Assembly: GCF_006170445.1 (NCBI RefSeq)
Contig: NZ_VCNA01000002.1
Span: 1-64,000, forward strand
Direction: 5' to 3'
From: Brevibacillus dissolubilis
Lineage (GTDB): Bacteria; Bacillota; Bacilli; Brevibacillales; Brevibacillaceae
DNA: 64,000 nt
Each line of letters opens with the position of its first letter. Position 1 is the stretch's first letter. A model generated the notes under the pieces. It saw nothing but the letters and a program-made list of their open reading frames with translations. It had not been told where the DNA came from and did no database searches. The translations under genes were made by a program, and so were the position numbers. Of this stretch, positions 50,940 to 63,300 are shown one piece after another.

Positions 50940-51860
50940 TCATTGCATCGGAATTCGCAGGGTCAGTCTCTTGGGAACCAACTGATGGTTGGCGATCTCG
51001 GGATTTAGTCTGATCAGCTCAGCCATGTCCACACGATATCGCTTAGAGATCCCAGCGAGGGTTTCGCCTGGCTGCATCTGGATCGTGTAGACAGTGGGGT
51101 CTTTGAGTAGCTCCAGCTTTTTCCATGTATTCGGACCTACGACACCGTCTGTTTTCAGACCATTGAGCTGCTGCAGGTTGCGTACAGCCGCTTCGGTGCG
51201 TGGGCCATAATAGCCATCCATGGGTCCACAATCGAAGCCCCCTGCTTGCAGCATCTGTTGCAAATCACGAACTTTGTGCCCGTAGCATCCAGCTTCGAGT
51301 CTCGCTTGTTCTGGTGGCTGTTCCTGCTGTTGGGACTGTGCTTGTGTTGGCGGCTGTTCTTGCTGTTGCTCTGGTTTCATCCTGTCATCGGCCTGTATTT
51401 GCTGGATGAATGAATCCCACTTCGCAAGCAACCGGCGGGGACAGTTTTTTCCGTCCCAATGCTTGTGTGGCACGACATTGGTAATCGGGATGTCAAATTG
51501 CTTCATTAAATCACGAACCAGTTCAACGGTATTCGCCACGGCCTTCTCGAAATTACAGTCTTCATGCTCACAAATCTCAATGCCGATCGATTGTTGATCC
51601 CCTGTGCTGCTCCCTGTATGCCAACCTACTTCATTGGTAAGGAGGCTCTGCACGGCTTCTTTGTCATCCACGGTGAAGTGCCAGGAGATGTTTCGCTGGA
51701 CGGCTTCCTGTCCCTTCAGATATTCAGCATGACTGCGGGCATTCGCTCCCCTGCGTGTGTTCTCCGTATTATGGATCGTGATATACGTAGGGTGTAAGGG
51801 AGTGCCCGGTCGGTTATTAGCCCCCTGTGGAATCAGGTCTGGTATGAATTCGACTCCCAC
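50940..51860 (-). CDS. N-acetylmuramoyl-L-alanine amidase with peptidoglycan-binding and LysM domains
   Basis: 306 residues, no signal peptide. The Amidase_2 domain (~1-150) shows its zinc ligands: His in ITIHNTEN, His in VPHKHWDG and Cys in GKNCPRR. A Gln/Pro-rich linker leads to a PG_binding_1 domain (KVRDLQQMLQAGGFDCGPMD..., ~190-245) and a C-terminal LysM domain (QPGETLAGISKRY, ~260-305). It cuts the amide between MurNAc and the stem peptide. GTG 51860 is chosen because AAAGGGGG lies 7 nt upstream; the frame is open 17 codons further without a ribosome site. The architecture resembles phage or spore-related CwlA/XlyA-type amidases. Confidence 0.85.
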   Translation of the reverse strand: MGVEFIPDLIPQGANNRPGTPLHPTYITIHNTENTRRGANARSHAEYLKGQEAVQRNISWHFTVDDKEAVQSLLTNEVGWHTGSSTGDQQSIGIEICEHEDCNFEKAVANTVELVRDLMKQFDIPITNVVPHKHWDGKNCPRRLLAKWDSFIQQIQADDRMKPEQQQEQPPTQAQSQQQEQPPEQARLEAGCYGHKVRDLQQMLQAGGFDCGPMDGYYGPRTEAAVRNLQQLNGLKTDGVVGPNTWKKLELLKDPTVYTIQMQPGETLAGISKRYRVDMAELIRLNPEIANHQLVPKRLTLRIPMQ

Positions 51861-52098
51861 GAAAAAGCCCCCTTTTCTATAAAATCGAGGAATGGGCACC
51901 TGTCTATACACATTTTATAGTTCCAAGCCTTGCAAGAAACATCCAGCAAAAAAATGGTATTATTCCTTTTTTATTGGAATTGCATATCCAGACATTTTTG
52001 GGAACATCATACCTAGCGAGGTACAAAACAGACGTACAAAGCGATGGAACGTACAGACGGTCATGGCTTTTCTACATAAGACATCAGGAGGTTATCAT

Positions 52099-52785
52099 AT
52101 GGACCTTTCTCTCGATCAAAACGAACAGATTATCTTGGGCAACGCAGTACGGATTCTCCATCCACAAGCAGAGGAAGATCAGATTATGGATGCAGTGACC
52201 CAGGCGATTACCCTCGTGCAAAAAGTGGCACACGAAATGGGAATCACCATTCAGGGCACGGATAGCTATCCATTCCATGATCAGGCCGATTTTGGCTTTT
52301 ATGATGATCAAAATGCAGGCTCTACTCACGATCAACAGCTTCAGGGAATGCAGGATGACCAAAGCATGCAGGGTTATCAAGGGATGCAAGGGACGCAAGG
52401 GATGCAAGACAATCAGGGCATGCAGGGGTATCAAGGCATGCAAAGCTATGGAATGCAGGATGATCAATACCCAGACGACCAGATGGGCATGGCAGGCGGA
52501 TCTATGGCAAGCGATCTGTTGACACACGATAATTGTCACAAGGTGGTCAGCCTCATGTTCGACAGTGTGATTCCGGCGATCTGTGACAAGCTCCCTCCGC
52601 TGCTCCAGACTTCTGTCCAATTCACCTCTAGTATGCTCCGTCATTCGACCACGGATTTCGTTGATCAGCTCTGCTGTGATATTGACCAGAATCAAATGGA
52701 TGAGTACGGCTACGAAGATGAGTCACAGAATACCAAGCAAGAGTCCTCGAACTGGCTGCAGCTTTTTATGTCGAAAAACCAATAG
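52099..52785 (+). CDS. Unrecognised protein with a Gln/Met/Gly-rich repeat region
   Basis: 228 residues. An acidic N-terminal domain (~1-75) is followed by a low-complexity stretch of repeated QGMQ, GYQGMQ and DDQ units (~82-125), and a C-terminal region (~145-228) with NCHKVVSLMFDSV, a CC pair and an acidic tail. I do not recognise a family. ATG 52099 is firm, with AGGAGG 7 nt upstream. It is divergent from the amidase/LysM pair. The repeats could form a flexible linker, spore-coat-like or self-assembling segment; this is speculation. Confidence 0.75.
   Translation: MDLSLDQNEQIILGNAVRILHPQAEEDQIMDAVTQAITLVQKVAHEMGITIQGTDSYPFHDQADFGFYDDQNAGSTHDQQLQGMQDDQSMQGYQGMQGTQGMQDNQGMQGYQGMQSYGMQDDQYPDDQMGMAGGSMASDLLTHDNCHKVVSLMFDSVIPAICDKLPPLLQTSVQFTSSMLRHSTTDFVDQLCCDIDQNQMDEYGYEDESQNTKQESSNWLQLFMSKNQ
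52342..52465 (+). repeat. Low-complexity Gln-Gly-Met repeats inside the coding sequence
   Basis: Degenerate units of 9-18 nt built from CAG/CAA-GGN-ATG-CAR encode repeated QGMQ. Purines dominate the coding strand here. Confidence 0.75.
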
Positions 52786-52790
52786 GCATC

Positions 52791-52842
52791 AAAAAAAGCG
52801 TGTAGAGCAAAGCACCATGGTTCGGTACTTTGTCTACACGCT
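52791..52842 (-). terminator. Rho-independent terminator of MFS gene 2
   Basis: On the minus strand AGCGTGTAGA pairs perfectly with TCTACACGCT, with an inner CAAAG/CTTTG pair, and TTTTTTT follows. It lies about 45 nt after the MFS stop and just past the stop of the convergent Gln-rich gene. Confidence 0.85.
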
Positions 52843-52887
52843 CAGCTGAGTCAACGCTCATTCAAAACGTATGTAGAGCACATGCAG

Positions 52888-54204
52888 TTAAGCAGAGGCA
52901 GACGGGGTTGACTCCCCTTCTTCGGCTTTTCGTTCTTTGGCCTGATAACCTGACATGGAGATGCGTACATAAACAGCCAGCAGGATTGTGACAGCGGCTG
53001 CGATCAGGAGCGGGATTTGGCTGTTGTCCGCGTAACGGTCGAACAGGACACCAAACATCATCTGCCCCAGTGGTGTAGCCGCCATGACCAAGGACGTAAT
53101 CAAGGACATGACACGGCCGAGCATTTCGCCAGGGGTGTCGTTTTGTACCATCGTGATGCCGACGATGTTAAACGTCGTGATTACCGCTACGATCCCGAAG
53201 CCTGACGCAGTGAACAGCCAGAACGGAACGGTTGCGGTGCCAAACTGGCTGGCGAAGGCTGGCCAGATGACCGCGCCTGCTGTGGTCAGGAAGAGACCAG
53301 ACAGCATGATCGCGTAGAAGAATGTGTTTTTGACATCCAGCTTCTTGGTGAATAGACCGACGATGATTGGAGCCATCAGACTGCCTGCCATGATGATCCC
53401 TTCACTTAAGCCATACATCTGGTCGGATACTTTGAGCGTCATTTTGGTTACATAGGCGACGCCTACAGTGAAGATGGGCGCGATAAATACGTTGGCTACG
53501 AGTGTGGCTGTCAGGAGCTTGTGGAGGTATTTATCACTGCGCAAATAGTTGTACCCTTGCGAAAAGTCGTTGGTGAAGTCCTTGAGGATGCTTCCTGATT
53601 GTTCGAGCTTGGCTTGCGGGATGACCATGAACATTTCGAGAAAAGCAACCGCCAGGAAGCTGATCGCATTGATCAGAAGAATCGCTTCCAGTCCCATCGA
53701 GGCATAGAGCACGCCTGCAATCACAGGGCCGATCAGGTTGCTCAGGGTCATGATGATGCTGTTGAGAGAGTTGGCTTGTAAAAGCTGGTCCTCTCCCCCT
53801 TTGACTAAGGCTGGAATAGAGGCTTGGACGGTTGGCTCATAAAACGCGGTAAACACCGAGAGCAACAACGCACATGCGTAGATCGCGGTCATCGACAGCC
53901 CTCCGTCCATAGCCAGGAAGATCATTCCCCCGACGACGATGGCGCTGAGGATATCGAGGATGACCATGATGTTACGTTTGTTATAGCGGTCTGCGATGAC
54001 TCCCGCGACAGGACCCAAGAGAATCGTTGGGATCAGGGATATCGCGAGAACCGAAGCGAACATGGTGCCCGATCCGGTGGTCGCCAGTACATAGAGGGAC
54101 AGGGCAAAACGCTGGACGATGCTCCCAAGCAAAGAGATGATTTGCCCGATGATAAGCAGCGTAAAGCTTTTATTGGAAAAAATCGAATTGGTTGTCTGTT
54201 CCAT
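52888..54204 (-). CDS. MFS exporter of NRPS locus 2
   Basis: 438 residues, about 12 hydrophobic segments, with the MFS loop motif GPVAGVIADRYNKR. It is a paralogue of the exporter at 200-1480, alike over nearly the whole chain. ATG 54204 is preferred, since AAGGAG lies 6-7 nt upstream; the frame is open to 54276 but without a ribosome site. It follows the NRPS 2 stop by 107 nt and is closed by a strong terminator, so it is the last gene of that operon. Export of the NRPS 2 product is inferred. Confidence 0.88.
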   Translation of the reverse strand: MEQTTNSIFSNKSFTLLIIGQIISLLGSIVQRFALSLYVLATTGSGTMFASVLAISLIPTILLGPVAGVIADRYNKRNIMVILDILSAIVVGGMIFLAMDGGLSMTAIYACALLLSVFTAFYEPTVQASIPALVKGGEDQLLQANSLNSIIMTLSNLIGPVIAGVLYASMGLEAILLINAISFLAVAFLEMFMVIPQAKLEQSGSILKDFTNDFSQGYNYLRSDKYLHKLLTATLVANVFIAPIFTVGVAYVTKMTLKVSDQMYGLSEGIIMAGSLMAPIIVGLFTKKLDVKNTFFYAIMLSGLFLTTAGAVIWPAFASQFGTATVPFWLFTASGFGIVAVITTFNIVGITMVQNDTPGEMLGRVMSLITSLVMAATPLGQMMFGVLFDRYADNSQIPLLIAAAVTILLAVYVRISMSGYQAKERKAEEGESTPSASA

Positions 54205-54300
54205 TCTGCTCTCCTTTTTCGTGGATTGGGAGCATGGCACATCGGTCGCTGTGTTGCTTGTGACCTTTTGTGCCATGCAAATCCTATGTCATGGTGCGCA

Positions 54301-54318
54301 TCCTACAGTTCCTACAGT
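54301..54318. repeat. Tandem 9-nt duplication at the NRPS 2 stop codon
   Basis: TCCTACAGT is present twice in a row, followed by a partial third TCTACAG. The minus strand carries the NRPS stop TAG (54314-54312) in the first unit and a second TAG copy 9 nt on. Confidence 0.6.
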
Positions 54319-57300
54319 TCTACAGGAATCGTGCGGAAAAGAATCTGACGGATCAGCTCGGCATGAGGTTTGGCTGCCTCGGCGCTGACCATGTCTTGAT
54401 GGGTGGCATGACCTGCATACTCGCTGTAGTGACTTTGTGTAGATTGCTTCCACTTGAGGTGATCTTCGCGTTCGGCGGCGTCTGTAGCGAGGATCAGATG
54501 GATATCAGCTTGGATCACACCTTCATTGGCAAAGCTGTTGAGATAGGTAGAATAGCTTTGGATGGAGGCGGCGACACGCTTACGGATGCTTGGTACGCGG
54601 AGGATTTCATTCGTTTCCGCCGCTTTGTCGATGAGTTCCACGCTTTCCCGAATCTGCTCTTCGCTCATGCTGTTCATCTCGACCTGACGAACGGAGTCGA
54701 GCAGGATAATCGACTCAACCTTGTGACCCTTCGCCTCCATTGCTTTGGCCATTTCAAAGGCGACGTTGCCCCCTGCGGAATACCCCATCAGCATGTAGGA
54801 GCCAGTTGGCTGGATCGTCAGGATGTGCTTGATATATTCATCGACGAGGTTTTCGTGATGGATATAATCGAACGCATAGATCGAGGTACCCGTAAGCTCA
54901 TCAGCGAGCTCTTTGAACGCGGCCCCCAGACCTGCGATTGGCGGGAAGGCGAAGATGATCGGGTTGCCTGCTTCATTGAGCAGGGTGACCGGTGCTTCTT
55001 GATCGACTTGTACCCATTGCAGCTCGTCCAGCTTTTGGGCGAGGTTGCGGATGGTACGGTAGCGGAACACGAATTGCAGCGGCATATCCAGATTCATCTC
55101 TTTGCTGACGGCAGAGACAAGCTCTACCGCTCTGAGCGAGTGACCACCCAGCTCGAAGAAATCTGCCTCGACACTGACTCGGCCCATACCTAAGAGCTGT
55201 GCCCAGATGGCTGCGAGTTTTTCTTCCATCTCGTTGGCCGGAGCTTCGTACTCTGTCCCTGTATCCATATTTCCTTCTGGGGCAGGCAGGGCTTTTTTGT
55301 CAATCTTGTTGTTGACGGTAAGCGGCATGCTCTCCACCTGGACGAAGTAAGAAGGAATCATGTAGGACGGCAGCGTCTGTGCCAGATGATCGCGCAGTTC
55401 AGCCACGCTCATCGGACGCTTGGCCTCGATGTAGGCGCACAGCTGATCCTGCCCGGTTGGATCTGGATGGACGATGACCACGGTCTCGGTGATCTCGTCG
55501 TGGCTTAAGATGTGGCTCTCTACTTCACTGAGCTCAATCCGGTAGCCGCGTACTTTTACCTGATCGTCGAGGCGTCCGAGGAACTCGATGTTGCCGTCTG
55601 GCAGCCATCTTGCCAAGTCACCTGTCTTGTAGATCTTCTCGTCTGCTGCAAACGGGTTGGTGACGAACTTCTCTTCCGTCAAGTCAGGACGGTTGAGGTA
55701 GCCGCGGGCCAAACCGACACCACCGATGCACAGTTCACCCGGCACGCCGAGCGGCTGGAGCTGGTTATGGCGGCTGACGATATAGATCTGGGTGTTCGGG
55801 ATTGGACGTCCGATTGGCAAGAGTCGGTCTTCTCTCTCTACCACGGTCCATTCGGTCGATTGAACCGTTGTCTCGGTCGGACCATAGGAGTTGACGAAGT
55901 GGACGTGATCTTTCCAGATTTTTGCTACCGCAGGGGTCAGAGCTGAGCCACCCGTAGACACAAACCGCAGGGATGGCATCTTCTCCGGCTTCAGCGCAGC
56001 AGCGAAGACGACTGGAATATCCATGGCGGTAATCTGATGCTCCACCACAAAATCCTGATACATGACCGGGTCTTGTCTGACCTCATTGGTCGGTACATAG
56101 AGGGTGGCACCACTGAGCAATGTGACGAAAATCTCCATGATCGACGGGTCGAACGATTGGCTCGCGTATTGCGTGATGCGGTCATGATCTGTGAAGCCGT
56201 ATGTGGTTTGGAGATGCACGATCAGGTTGACGACACCACGGTTTTCGAGCATAACGCCTTTTGGCTTGCCGGTTGTACCAGACGTGTAGATGATGTATGC
56301 CAGCTGATCGGCGGTCGTCTGTACATCCAGATTGCTTGTCTCGCCTACGAACAGATGAGCTTCGTTGAGATCGAGCACTTGACCGTGGTCTTGTACCTGT
56401 CCCAGCAGATGAGTCTGGGTCAAGAGTACCTTGGCTTGGCTGTCTTCGAGAATGAACTGGATGCGCTCTGCCGGATAGACCGGATCGACTGGGACGTAGA
56501 CGCCACCTGCTTTGAGCACAGCGAGGATCGCTACATACATCTCAAGAGAACGGTCGGTCATGATCGCGACGGTATCCTCTGTGCCGACTCCTTTGGCGAT
56601 GAGGACGCGGGCCAGCTGGTTCGCTCTCTCGTTCATTTCCCGATAGGTCAGAGCTTGACCTTCAAAATAGATCGCGTGCTTGTCCGGTCGCAGCGCCACT
56701 TGCGCTTCGAAGAGCTGGATCAGGCTTGCCTCTGCCGGGAATTCGCCGCGGGTATCATTGAACTCCACCAGCAATTGATGCTTCTCGGCCTCTGTGACCA
56801 TGTCGATCTCAGCCAAGCGTACCTGATGGTTGTTCACGATCTGACGCAGTACTTGCTTGTAATGAGCGGCGAAGCGTTGCATGGTCTCGCGCTTGAACAG
56901 CTTGGTGGCGTAGTTCAGCTCAAAGCCGATCCCTTCGCCAAGCTCGCGCGCTGTGACAGTGATATCAAAGGTCGCGATCTGGTATGGCAATTCATACGGG
57001 GCGGCTTTTGCCTCACCCAGCGCCCACTGTTCATCGCGCTCACCCATGTTTTGCAAGGTGAACAGGACGTCGAAGAGTTGGTTGCGGCTCATGTCTCGCT
57101 TCAGTGCCAGCTTCTCAACGAGTTCTTCGAATGGATAATCCTGATTTTCAAAAGCATGCAGAGCGGTTTCTCTCATCTCCGCCAGGAAGTCTGCAAAGCT
57201 CTTCTCTGCCGCCGGATAGCCGCGCATAACGAGCGTATTGATGAACATACCGACGATGGACTGCAGATCAGCATGCGGACGGCCTGCTACCGGACTGCCG

Positions 57301-60300
57301 ACGAGGATCTCTTCCTGACCGCTGTATTTGGAGAGCGTGACTTGGAGAGCGGCGATTAGCACCATGTACATGGTCGTTCCTGTCGCCTGTGCCAGCTGGT
57401 TCAAGGATTGGGCCAGGTCTTGGTCAACCATGAAGGAAAGGCTGTCCCCGTCATAGCTGTATACGGCCGGGCGCGGATAGTCGGTTGGCATTTGCAACGC
57501 AGGGATGTCTCCTGCGAGTGCTTCGAGCCAGTATGCTTCTTGTTTTTGCAGGACAGTGCTTTGTGCCTGCTCTTGCTGCCATACGGCAAAATCTTTGTAC
57601 TGGATGGACAATTCAGGCAGGTCCTTGCCTAAATAGACCGCGCTCAATTCGCCAAGCAGGATATTCATCGACACCCCGTCGGAAATGATGTGGTGCATAT
57701 CCATCATCAGCACATGCTCATTGCCACTGTATGTGAGCAGTTCAGCACGGAATAATGGAGCTTCGTTCAGGTTAAACGGCTGGGTAAACTCCGCCATAAA
57801 CCCTTCTACCTGATCAGCGGTCACCTGTCTGTGAACCAGACGGAAGGTTGCCTGATCCCACACATACTGTCTCATCTGACCATCTGTCCAGTCGAATGAG
57901 GTACGCAGACTTTCATGACGATCTACCAGTGTCTGGATAGAAGCTTCCAGACGAACCGGGTCAACCTCGCCACTCAGCTTCACCGCAAACGGCATGTTGT
58001 AGGTGAGCTCTGCGCCTTCGAGCTGGGTGAGGATCAGCAGACGTTTTTGCGCGGATGATACCGGATAGAATTCGCGTCGCTCGACCGGCTGGATCGCTGT
58101 GAAGGCACTCTTTTGCCCTTGCTGGATGATCTGTGCCAATTCGGCTACGGTCGGATGTTGGAAAATACTGCGGAGTGCGGTCTGCGTGTCGAATTCCTTA
58201 TGCAGTCTGGAGAGCAATAACGTCGCTTTTAACGAGTGACCACCGAGTGCAAAGAAATCATCGTGCACACTGATGCGCTCAACACCGAGCAGATCTTGCC
58301 AGATCGCGACCAGTTTTGCTTCGGTCTCGTTGCGTGGAGCTACATATGCTACGCCTGTATCCATCATGCCGTCTGGTTTTGGCAGGGCACGCTTGTCGAT
58401 TTTGCCGTTGATCGTGGTTGGCATCTTCTCCAAGGTGACGAAGTAAGCCGGAATCATATAAGCCGGCAGATCTTGACCAAGGTGCTGACGGAGCTCTGTA
58501 ATCGTCACGTCAGTTTCTGTGACGATGTATGCGCACAGGTCGGTCTGTCCTCTTTCATCGGTGTGTGCGAGGACGATGGCTTCTTTGACCACTTCATGGG
58601 TAAGCAGCTTCGCTTCGATCTCACCCAGCTCGATCCGGAATCCACGGACTTTTACCTGATCGTCAAGACGTCCGAGATATTCGATCTGACCGTCTGGGAG
58701 CCATCTGACCAAGTCCCCTGTTTTGTACATCTTCTCTCCAGGGACAAATGGATTGTCAACGAACTTCTCAGCGGTCAGCTCTGGACGGTTGAGATAACCA
58801 CGGGCCAGACCTACCCCGCCGATGCACAATTCGCCTGCTACTCCGATTGGCTGTAATTGATGCTCGGTACCTACCACATAGACTTGGGTATTGTCGATCG
58901 GGCGTCCAATCGGCAGTACTCCGTCTGTCCGCGCTTCGCGTGTATTCCATCCGGTTGCTTGGACGGATGCTTCGGTAGGACCGTAGGCATTGATATAGAT
59001 GACACGGTCTTTCCACGTGTCGACCAGATCGGCTGTGATCGCTGAACCACCAGTGAACAGGAGGCGCAGAGATGTGAGCTTGTCTGGATCAACATGGACA
59101 AGGAAGACTGGCGACAGGGCGGTCACACTGATCTGGTGACGGCTCATGTACGCTTCAAACAGGGCTGGGTCTTGTGTCGTTTCCTTGGTTGGGATGTAGA
59201 GTGCCGCACCATTGAGCAAGCCCATGAAGATCTCTTTGACCGATACGTCAAAGGAAAAGCTTGCGTTCTGGAGGACACGGTCTTGTTCATTCACACCGTA
59301 GTGGTTACGGAAATAAGAGATCAGGTTCGGGATACCATGGTGTTCGACCATGACGCCTTTTGGTTTGCCTGTCGTACCTGACGTGTAGATGACATAAGCC
59401 ATATCGGTCGTACGAACTGGCAGCAGGAGATTAGAATCGTCTCCCACGTACAGGCTTGGATCAGTCAGATCAAGAACCACACCTGCATACGCTACTGTGT
59501 CAGACGAGACGATTGGGCGCAGATGATCCTGAGTCAACACCACTTTTGCCTGACTGTCTTCGAGCATAAAGGCGATACGCTCTGCCGGATGGGCCGGATC
59601 GATCGGCACGTACGCTCCGCCTGCTTTGAGCACAGCGAGGATGGCGACGATCATTTCAAGAGAACGGTCGGTCATGATCGCGACGATTTGGTCGGTCACG
59701 ACACCTTGTGCGACGAGTACCCGCGCCAATTGGTTGGCTTTTTCATTGAGCTGTCGGTAGGTCAGCTGCTCTCCTTCGAAATGGAGGGCCAGATGATCCG
59801 GCTGTGTCTTCGCCTGCTGCTCAAAGAGCTGGTGGATCGTCTGATCGGCTGGGTATGCAACCTTGGTCTGGTTGAATCCGTCTACTAATAGAGTTCTCTC
59901 TTCGCTTGTGACGACATCGATCTCTCTTAGCTTCACAGATGGGTTAGTAAGAATCGTGCGTACCACTTGGGTCAGGTGTGCCGCGATGTTCTCTACCAGC
60001 TGTTGATCATAGACGAGTCCGTTGTACATGAATTTGATAAAGAGCTTGTCACCCGGTCCTACGGCGATGTTGAAATCGTAGTTGGTCTGTTCGAATACTT
60101 CTGCCTGCTCGAAGTCCATCTCCAGTCGCTTGTCGAGTACGGCACGGCCATCTTCAGACGGGGTCGGATAGTTCTCAAAAGCGATCAGGTGGTCAAGCAG
60201 GCCTTGTCTCAGATCACTTGTCGCCTGAATATCTGCGAGAGACAGATAATCATAGGACGCCGAAGCGAATGCGGCTCCCTGTACCTGCTGCATCAGCTGG

Positions 60301-63300
60301 GCAAAGTCTTGGTCAGACCCCATCTGAATGCGGATAGGAACCGAGTTGATGAACAGACCTACCATTTGTTCGATGCCTGGGATATTGGCATTGCGGCCGG
60401 AGACGACTGCGCCAAATACGACATCATCCACCCGATTATAACGGGCAAGCAGGATTCCCCATACGGCTTGGAACAAGGTGTTCATCGTCGCATGGTGCTG
60501 CTTGGCGAGCAGTTCAAGTCCGCTTGTGGTCTCTTCATCCAAGTAGAAGACATGTGTCCGGTGATCGTACTCGCCTTCTTGACCGTGGCGCAGTTTTGGC
60601 AGGGTCGCGAGCTGTTCGTAGCCTGCGAGGTACTCGGTCCAGTAGGTGGTTGCTTCCGCTTTGTCCTGTTGCTCCAGCCAGTCGATATAGTCGCTGTACG
60701 GATAGACCGGTGCCAGTTCGAGCGGCAGGCCGTTGAGCAGCTGGTGATAGATATGGAAGAACTCTCCGATGATGATCGGGATGCACCAGCCGTCTGCGAG
60801 AATGTGATGGAACGTAAAGATCATTTGATACTCGCTGTATCCTGTCTGCAGGATGGCAGCACGGATCAGCATATCTTGGGTCAGATCAAAGCCGCGCTCT
60901 TTATCCTGTTGCTTGCAGGCTTCCAGATAAGCGGACTGTCCGTGATGATCTAGATGGCTAATATCTTCAAAAGTAATGCTGGTCGTACGCTCACCGAGGA
61001 CAATCTGCAATGGACGATGCAGCCCTTCGTGAGCAAAGACCGTACGCAGTACATCATATCGGTCGATCACGGTGTTGAGGCTCTGCTCCAGGAGTCCAAG
61101 TTCCAATGTGCCACGAAGCGGTACACGGTATTGCTCCAGATAAGCAAAGGACTCATGATCCATCGAAGCATGGAACAGCATACCTTCCTGCATCGGAGAA
61201 AGTGGGTACAGCTTGGCGATCTCTGCTTCCCCTGCTCTTTCCTGGACAAATCGGCGGATGGATTCCCACTCGTCGATGCTGAGCTTGCCATAGCCGAGAT
61301 CAGACGGAGTGCGTTCACTGGTTGTCTGGCTGACGCAATGCTCTACGACTGCCAGCAGATTCGCTTTGAGCTGGTCGGTGAAGCGCTCCATGTTGCCCGG
61401 ATCAAACGCATGGTGATTGTACATCACCGAAAGCTTCAGCTGGCCGCCGACTGTCACGCCTGTGATATCGATCAACTGATCGCGCTCCATGTTCGGGCTG
61501 ACCATCACACCACTGGACATCGGGGAGACACTGAATACACCTGTCTTAGCCTCCTGATCGAATTGACCGAGGTAGTTGAAGCTGATCTGTGGTTGCAGAC
61601 CAAATGTGATATCTTGCTTCGATTCGGCTGGCGTGAGGTACTTCAGGATGCCGTAGCCAATCCCTTTGTTCGGAATCTGGCGCAGCGTTTCTTTGACATA
61701 CTTGACGCGGTACGCTGTATCGGTCGCTTTGGACAAATCAAGCACGACAGGGTAGGACGATGTAAACCAGCTGATCGTACGGGTGATGTCGGCATCCTCG
61801 ATGATGTCTTCGCGTCCATGACCCTCTAAGAGCAACAGCACTTGATCGTCTCCAGTCCAGTCCGTAACGGTCTTGCCGAGCGCTGTCAGGAGGATGTCAT
61901 TCACCTCGGTACGGTATGCGCGGTGTGCATCTTTTAACAATTGCCCGGTATGCTCACGGGACAGCTCGATGGTCAGCGTGGTTGCTTCCTGCATGCGGTT
62001 GTCGCTGATCACATGATCGGTTGGAAGTGGGCGGACTTGAGCCTGTCCGACTTGGTTCCAGTAGCCTTTTTCTTGGAGCAGGGCTTTGCTGGTGGCATAA
62101 GCATCCAATTGTTTGGCCCACTCTTGGAACGAAGTGGTCTTCTCAGGGAATGTGATCGCTTCCCCTTGGCTTGCCTGGGTGTACGCGGAGGTGAAATCTT
62201 CAAGCAGGATGCGCCAGGATACCCCGTCGATGACCAAGTGATGAATGGCAATCAACAGATGATCTCCCGCACCGGTCTGGAACAGGCCAAGCTTGACCAG
62301 TGGACCGTTGAGATCGATGCTCGCTTGGATCCGACTTGCTTCTTGCTCGATTCTTTCTGCTAAGATGGTCTCGTCTGCGACTTGGGTCAGATCGATGACT
62401 TCGAGCTGCAAGGCATGTTCGTTGGTGTCACTGATGCCTTTGTTCACTTGTCGGAGGCTGTCCGCATCCATCGTAAAACTCATCCGCAATGCATCGTGAT
62501 GCTCCACCAGTCGGGCGAAGACCTGACGTAATACATCCGGGTCAAATCCTTCTTGTCGGTACAGCATGTTCGCTTGGTTAAAATGATGCAGATCGGTCTG
62601 ATGCTCCTCGAAGAACCAGCGCTGGATCGGTGTAAGCAGGACATCCCCCTCGACCGTTCCTTGGTCATGGGTCTGGGTGACGGTCTTGATGTACTTGCTC
62701 AGCTCGGCAATCGTCGGATTCTTGAACAGGTCGCTGATCACCATTTTGCAGCCTTGCTTGTTGAGGCGGGCAGAGATCTGAATCGCCTTGATCGAGTCGC
62801 CCCCTACTTCAAAGAAGTTGTCGTAAATACTGATGCGGGCTACACCCAGAACCGTTTGCCAGCAGTCTGCAAGCATCGCTTCGATTTCGTTGCGTGGTGC
62901 CGTGTATTCGGCGCCGGACGCCATGGCTGCTGCGTCTGGTTTTGGCAGAGCTTTCTTGTCGATTTTGCCGTTGACCGTCAGCGGCATCTGATCCAGCTGG
63001 ACAAAAAAGGCTGGAATCATGTACGACGGCAGATGCTGTCCGATGTGGCTGCGCAGTTCTGCGACAGGCAGATTGCGGCTGGCCACGAGGTAGGCACATA
63101 GCTCGGTCTGGCCGCGCTCATCGGTATGCGCGAGGACAACGGTTTCTCTCACGTCTTCGTGCGTGAGCAGCTGGGCTTCGATCTCACCGAGTTCGATCCG
63201 GTAGCCGCGGACTTTTACCTGATCGTCGATACGGCCGAGGTATTCGATGTTGCCATCAGGGAGCCATCTGACCAAGTCACCCGTCTTGTACATGCGTTCG

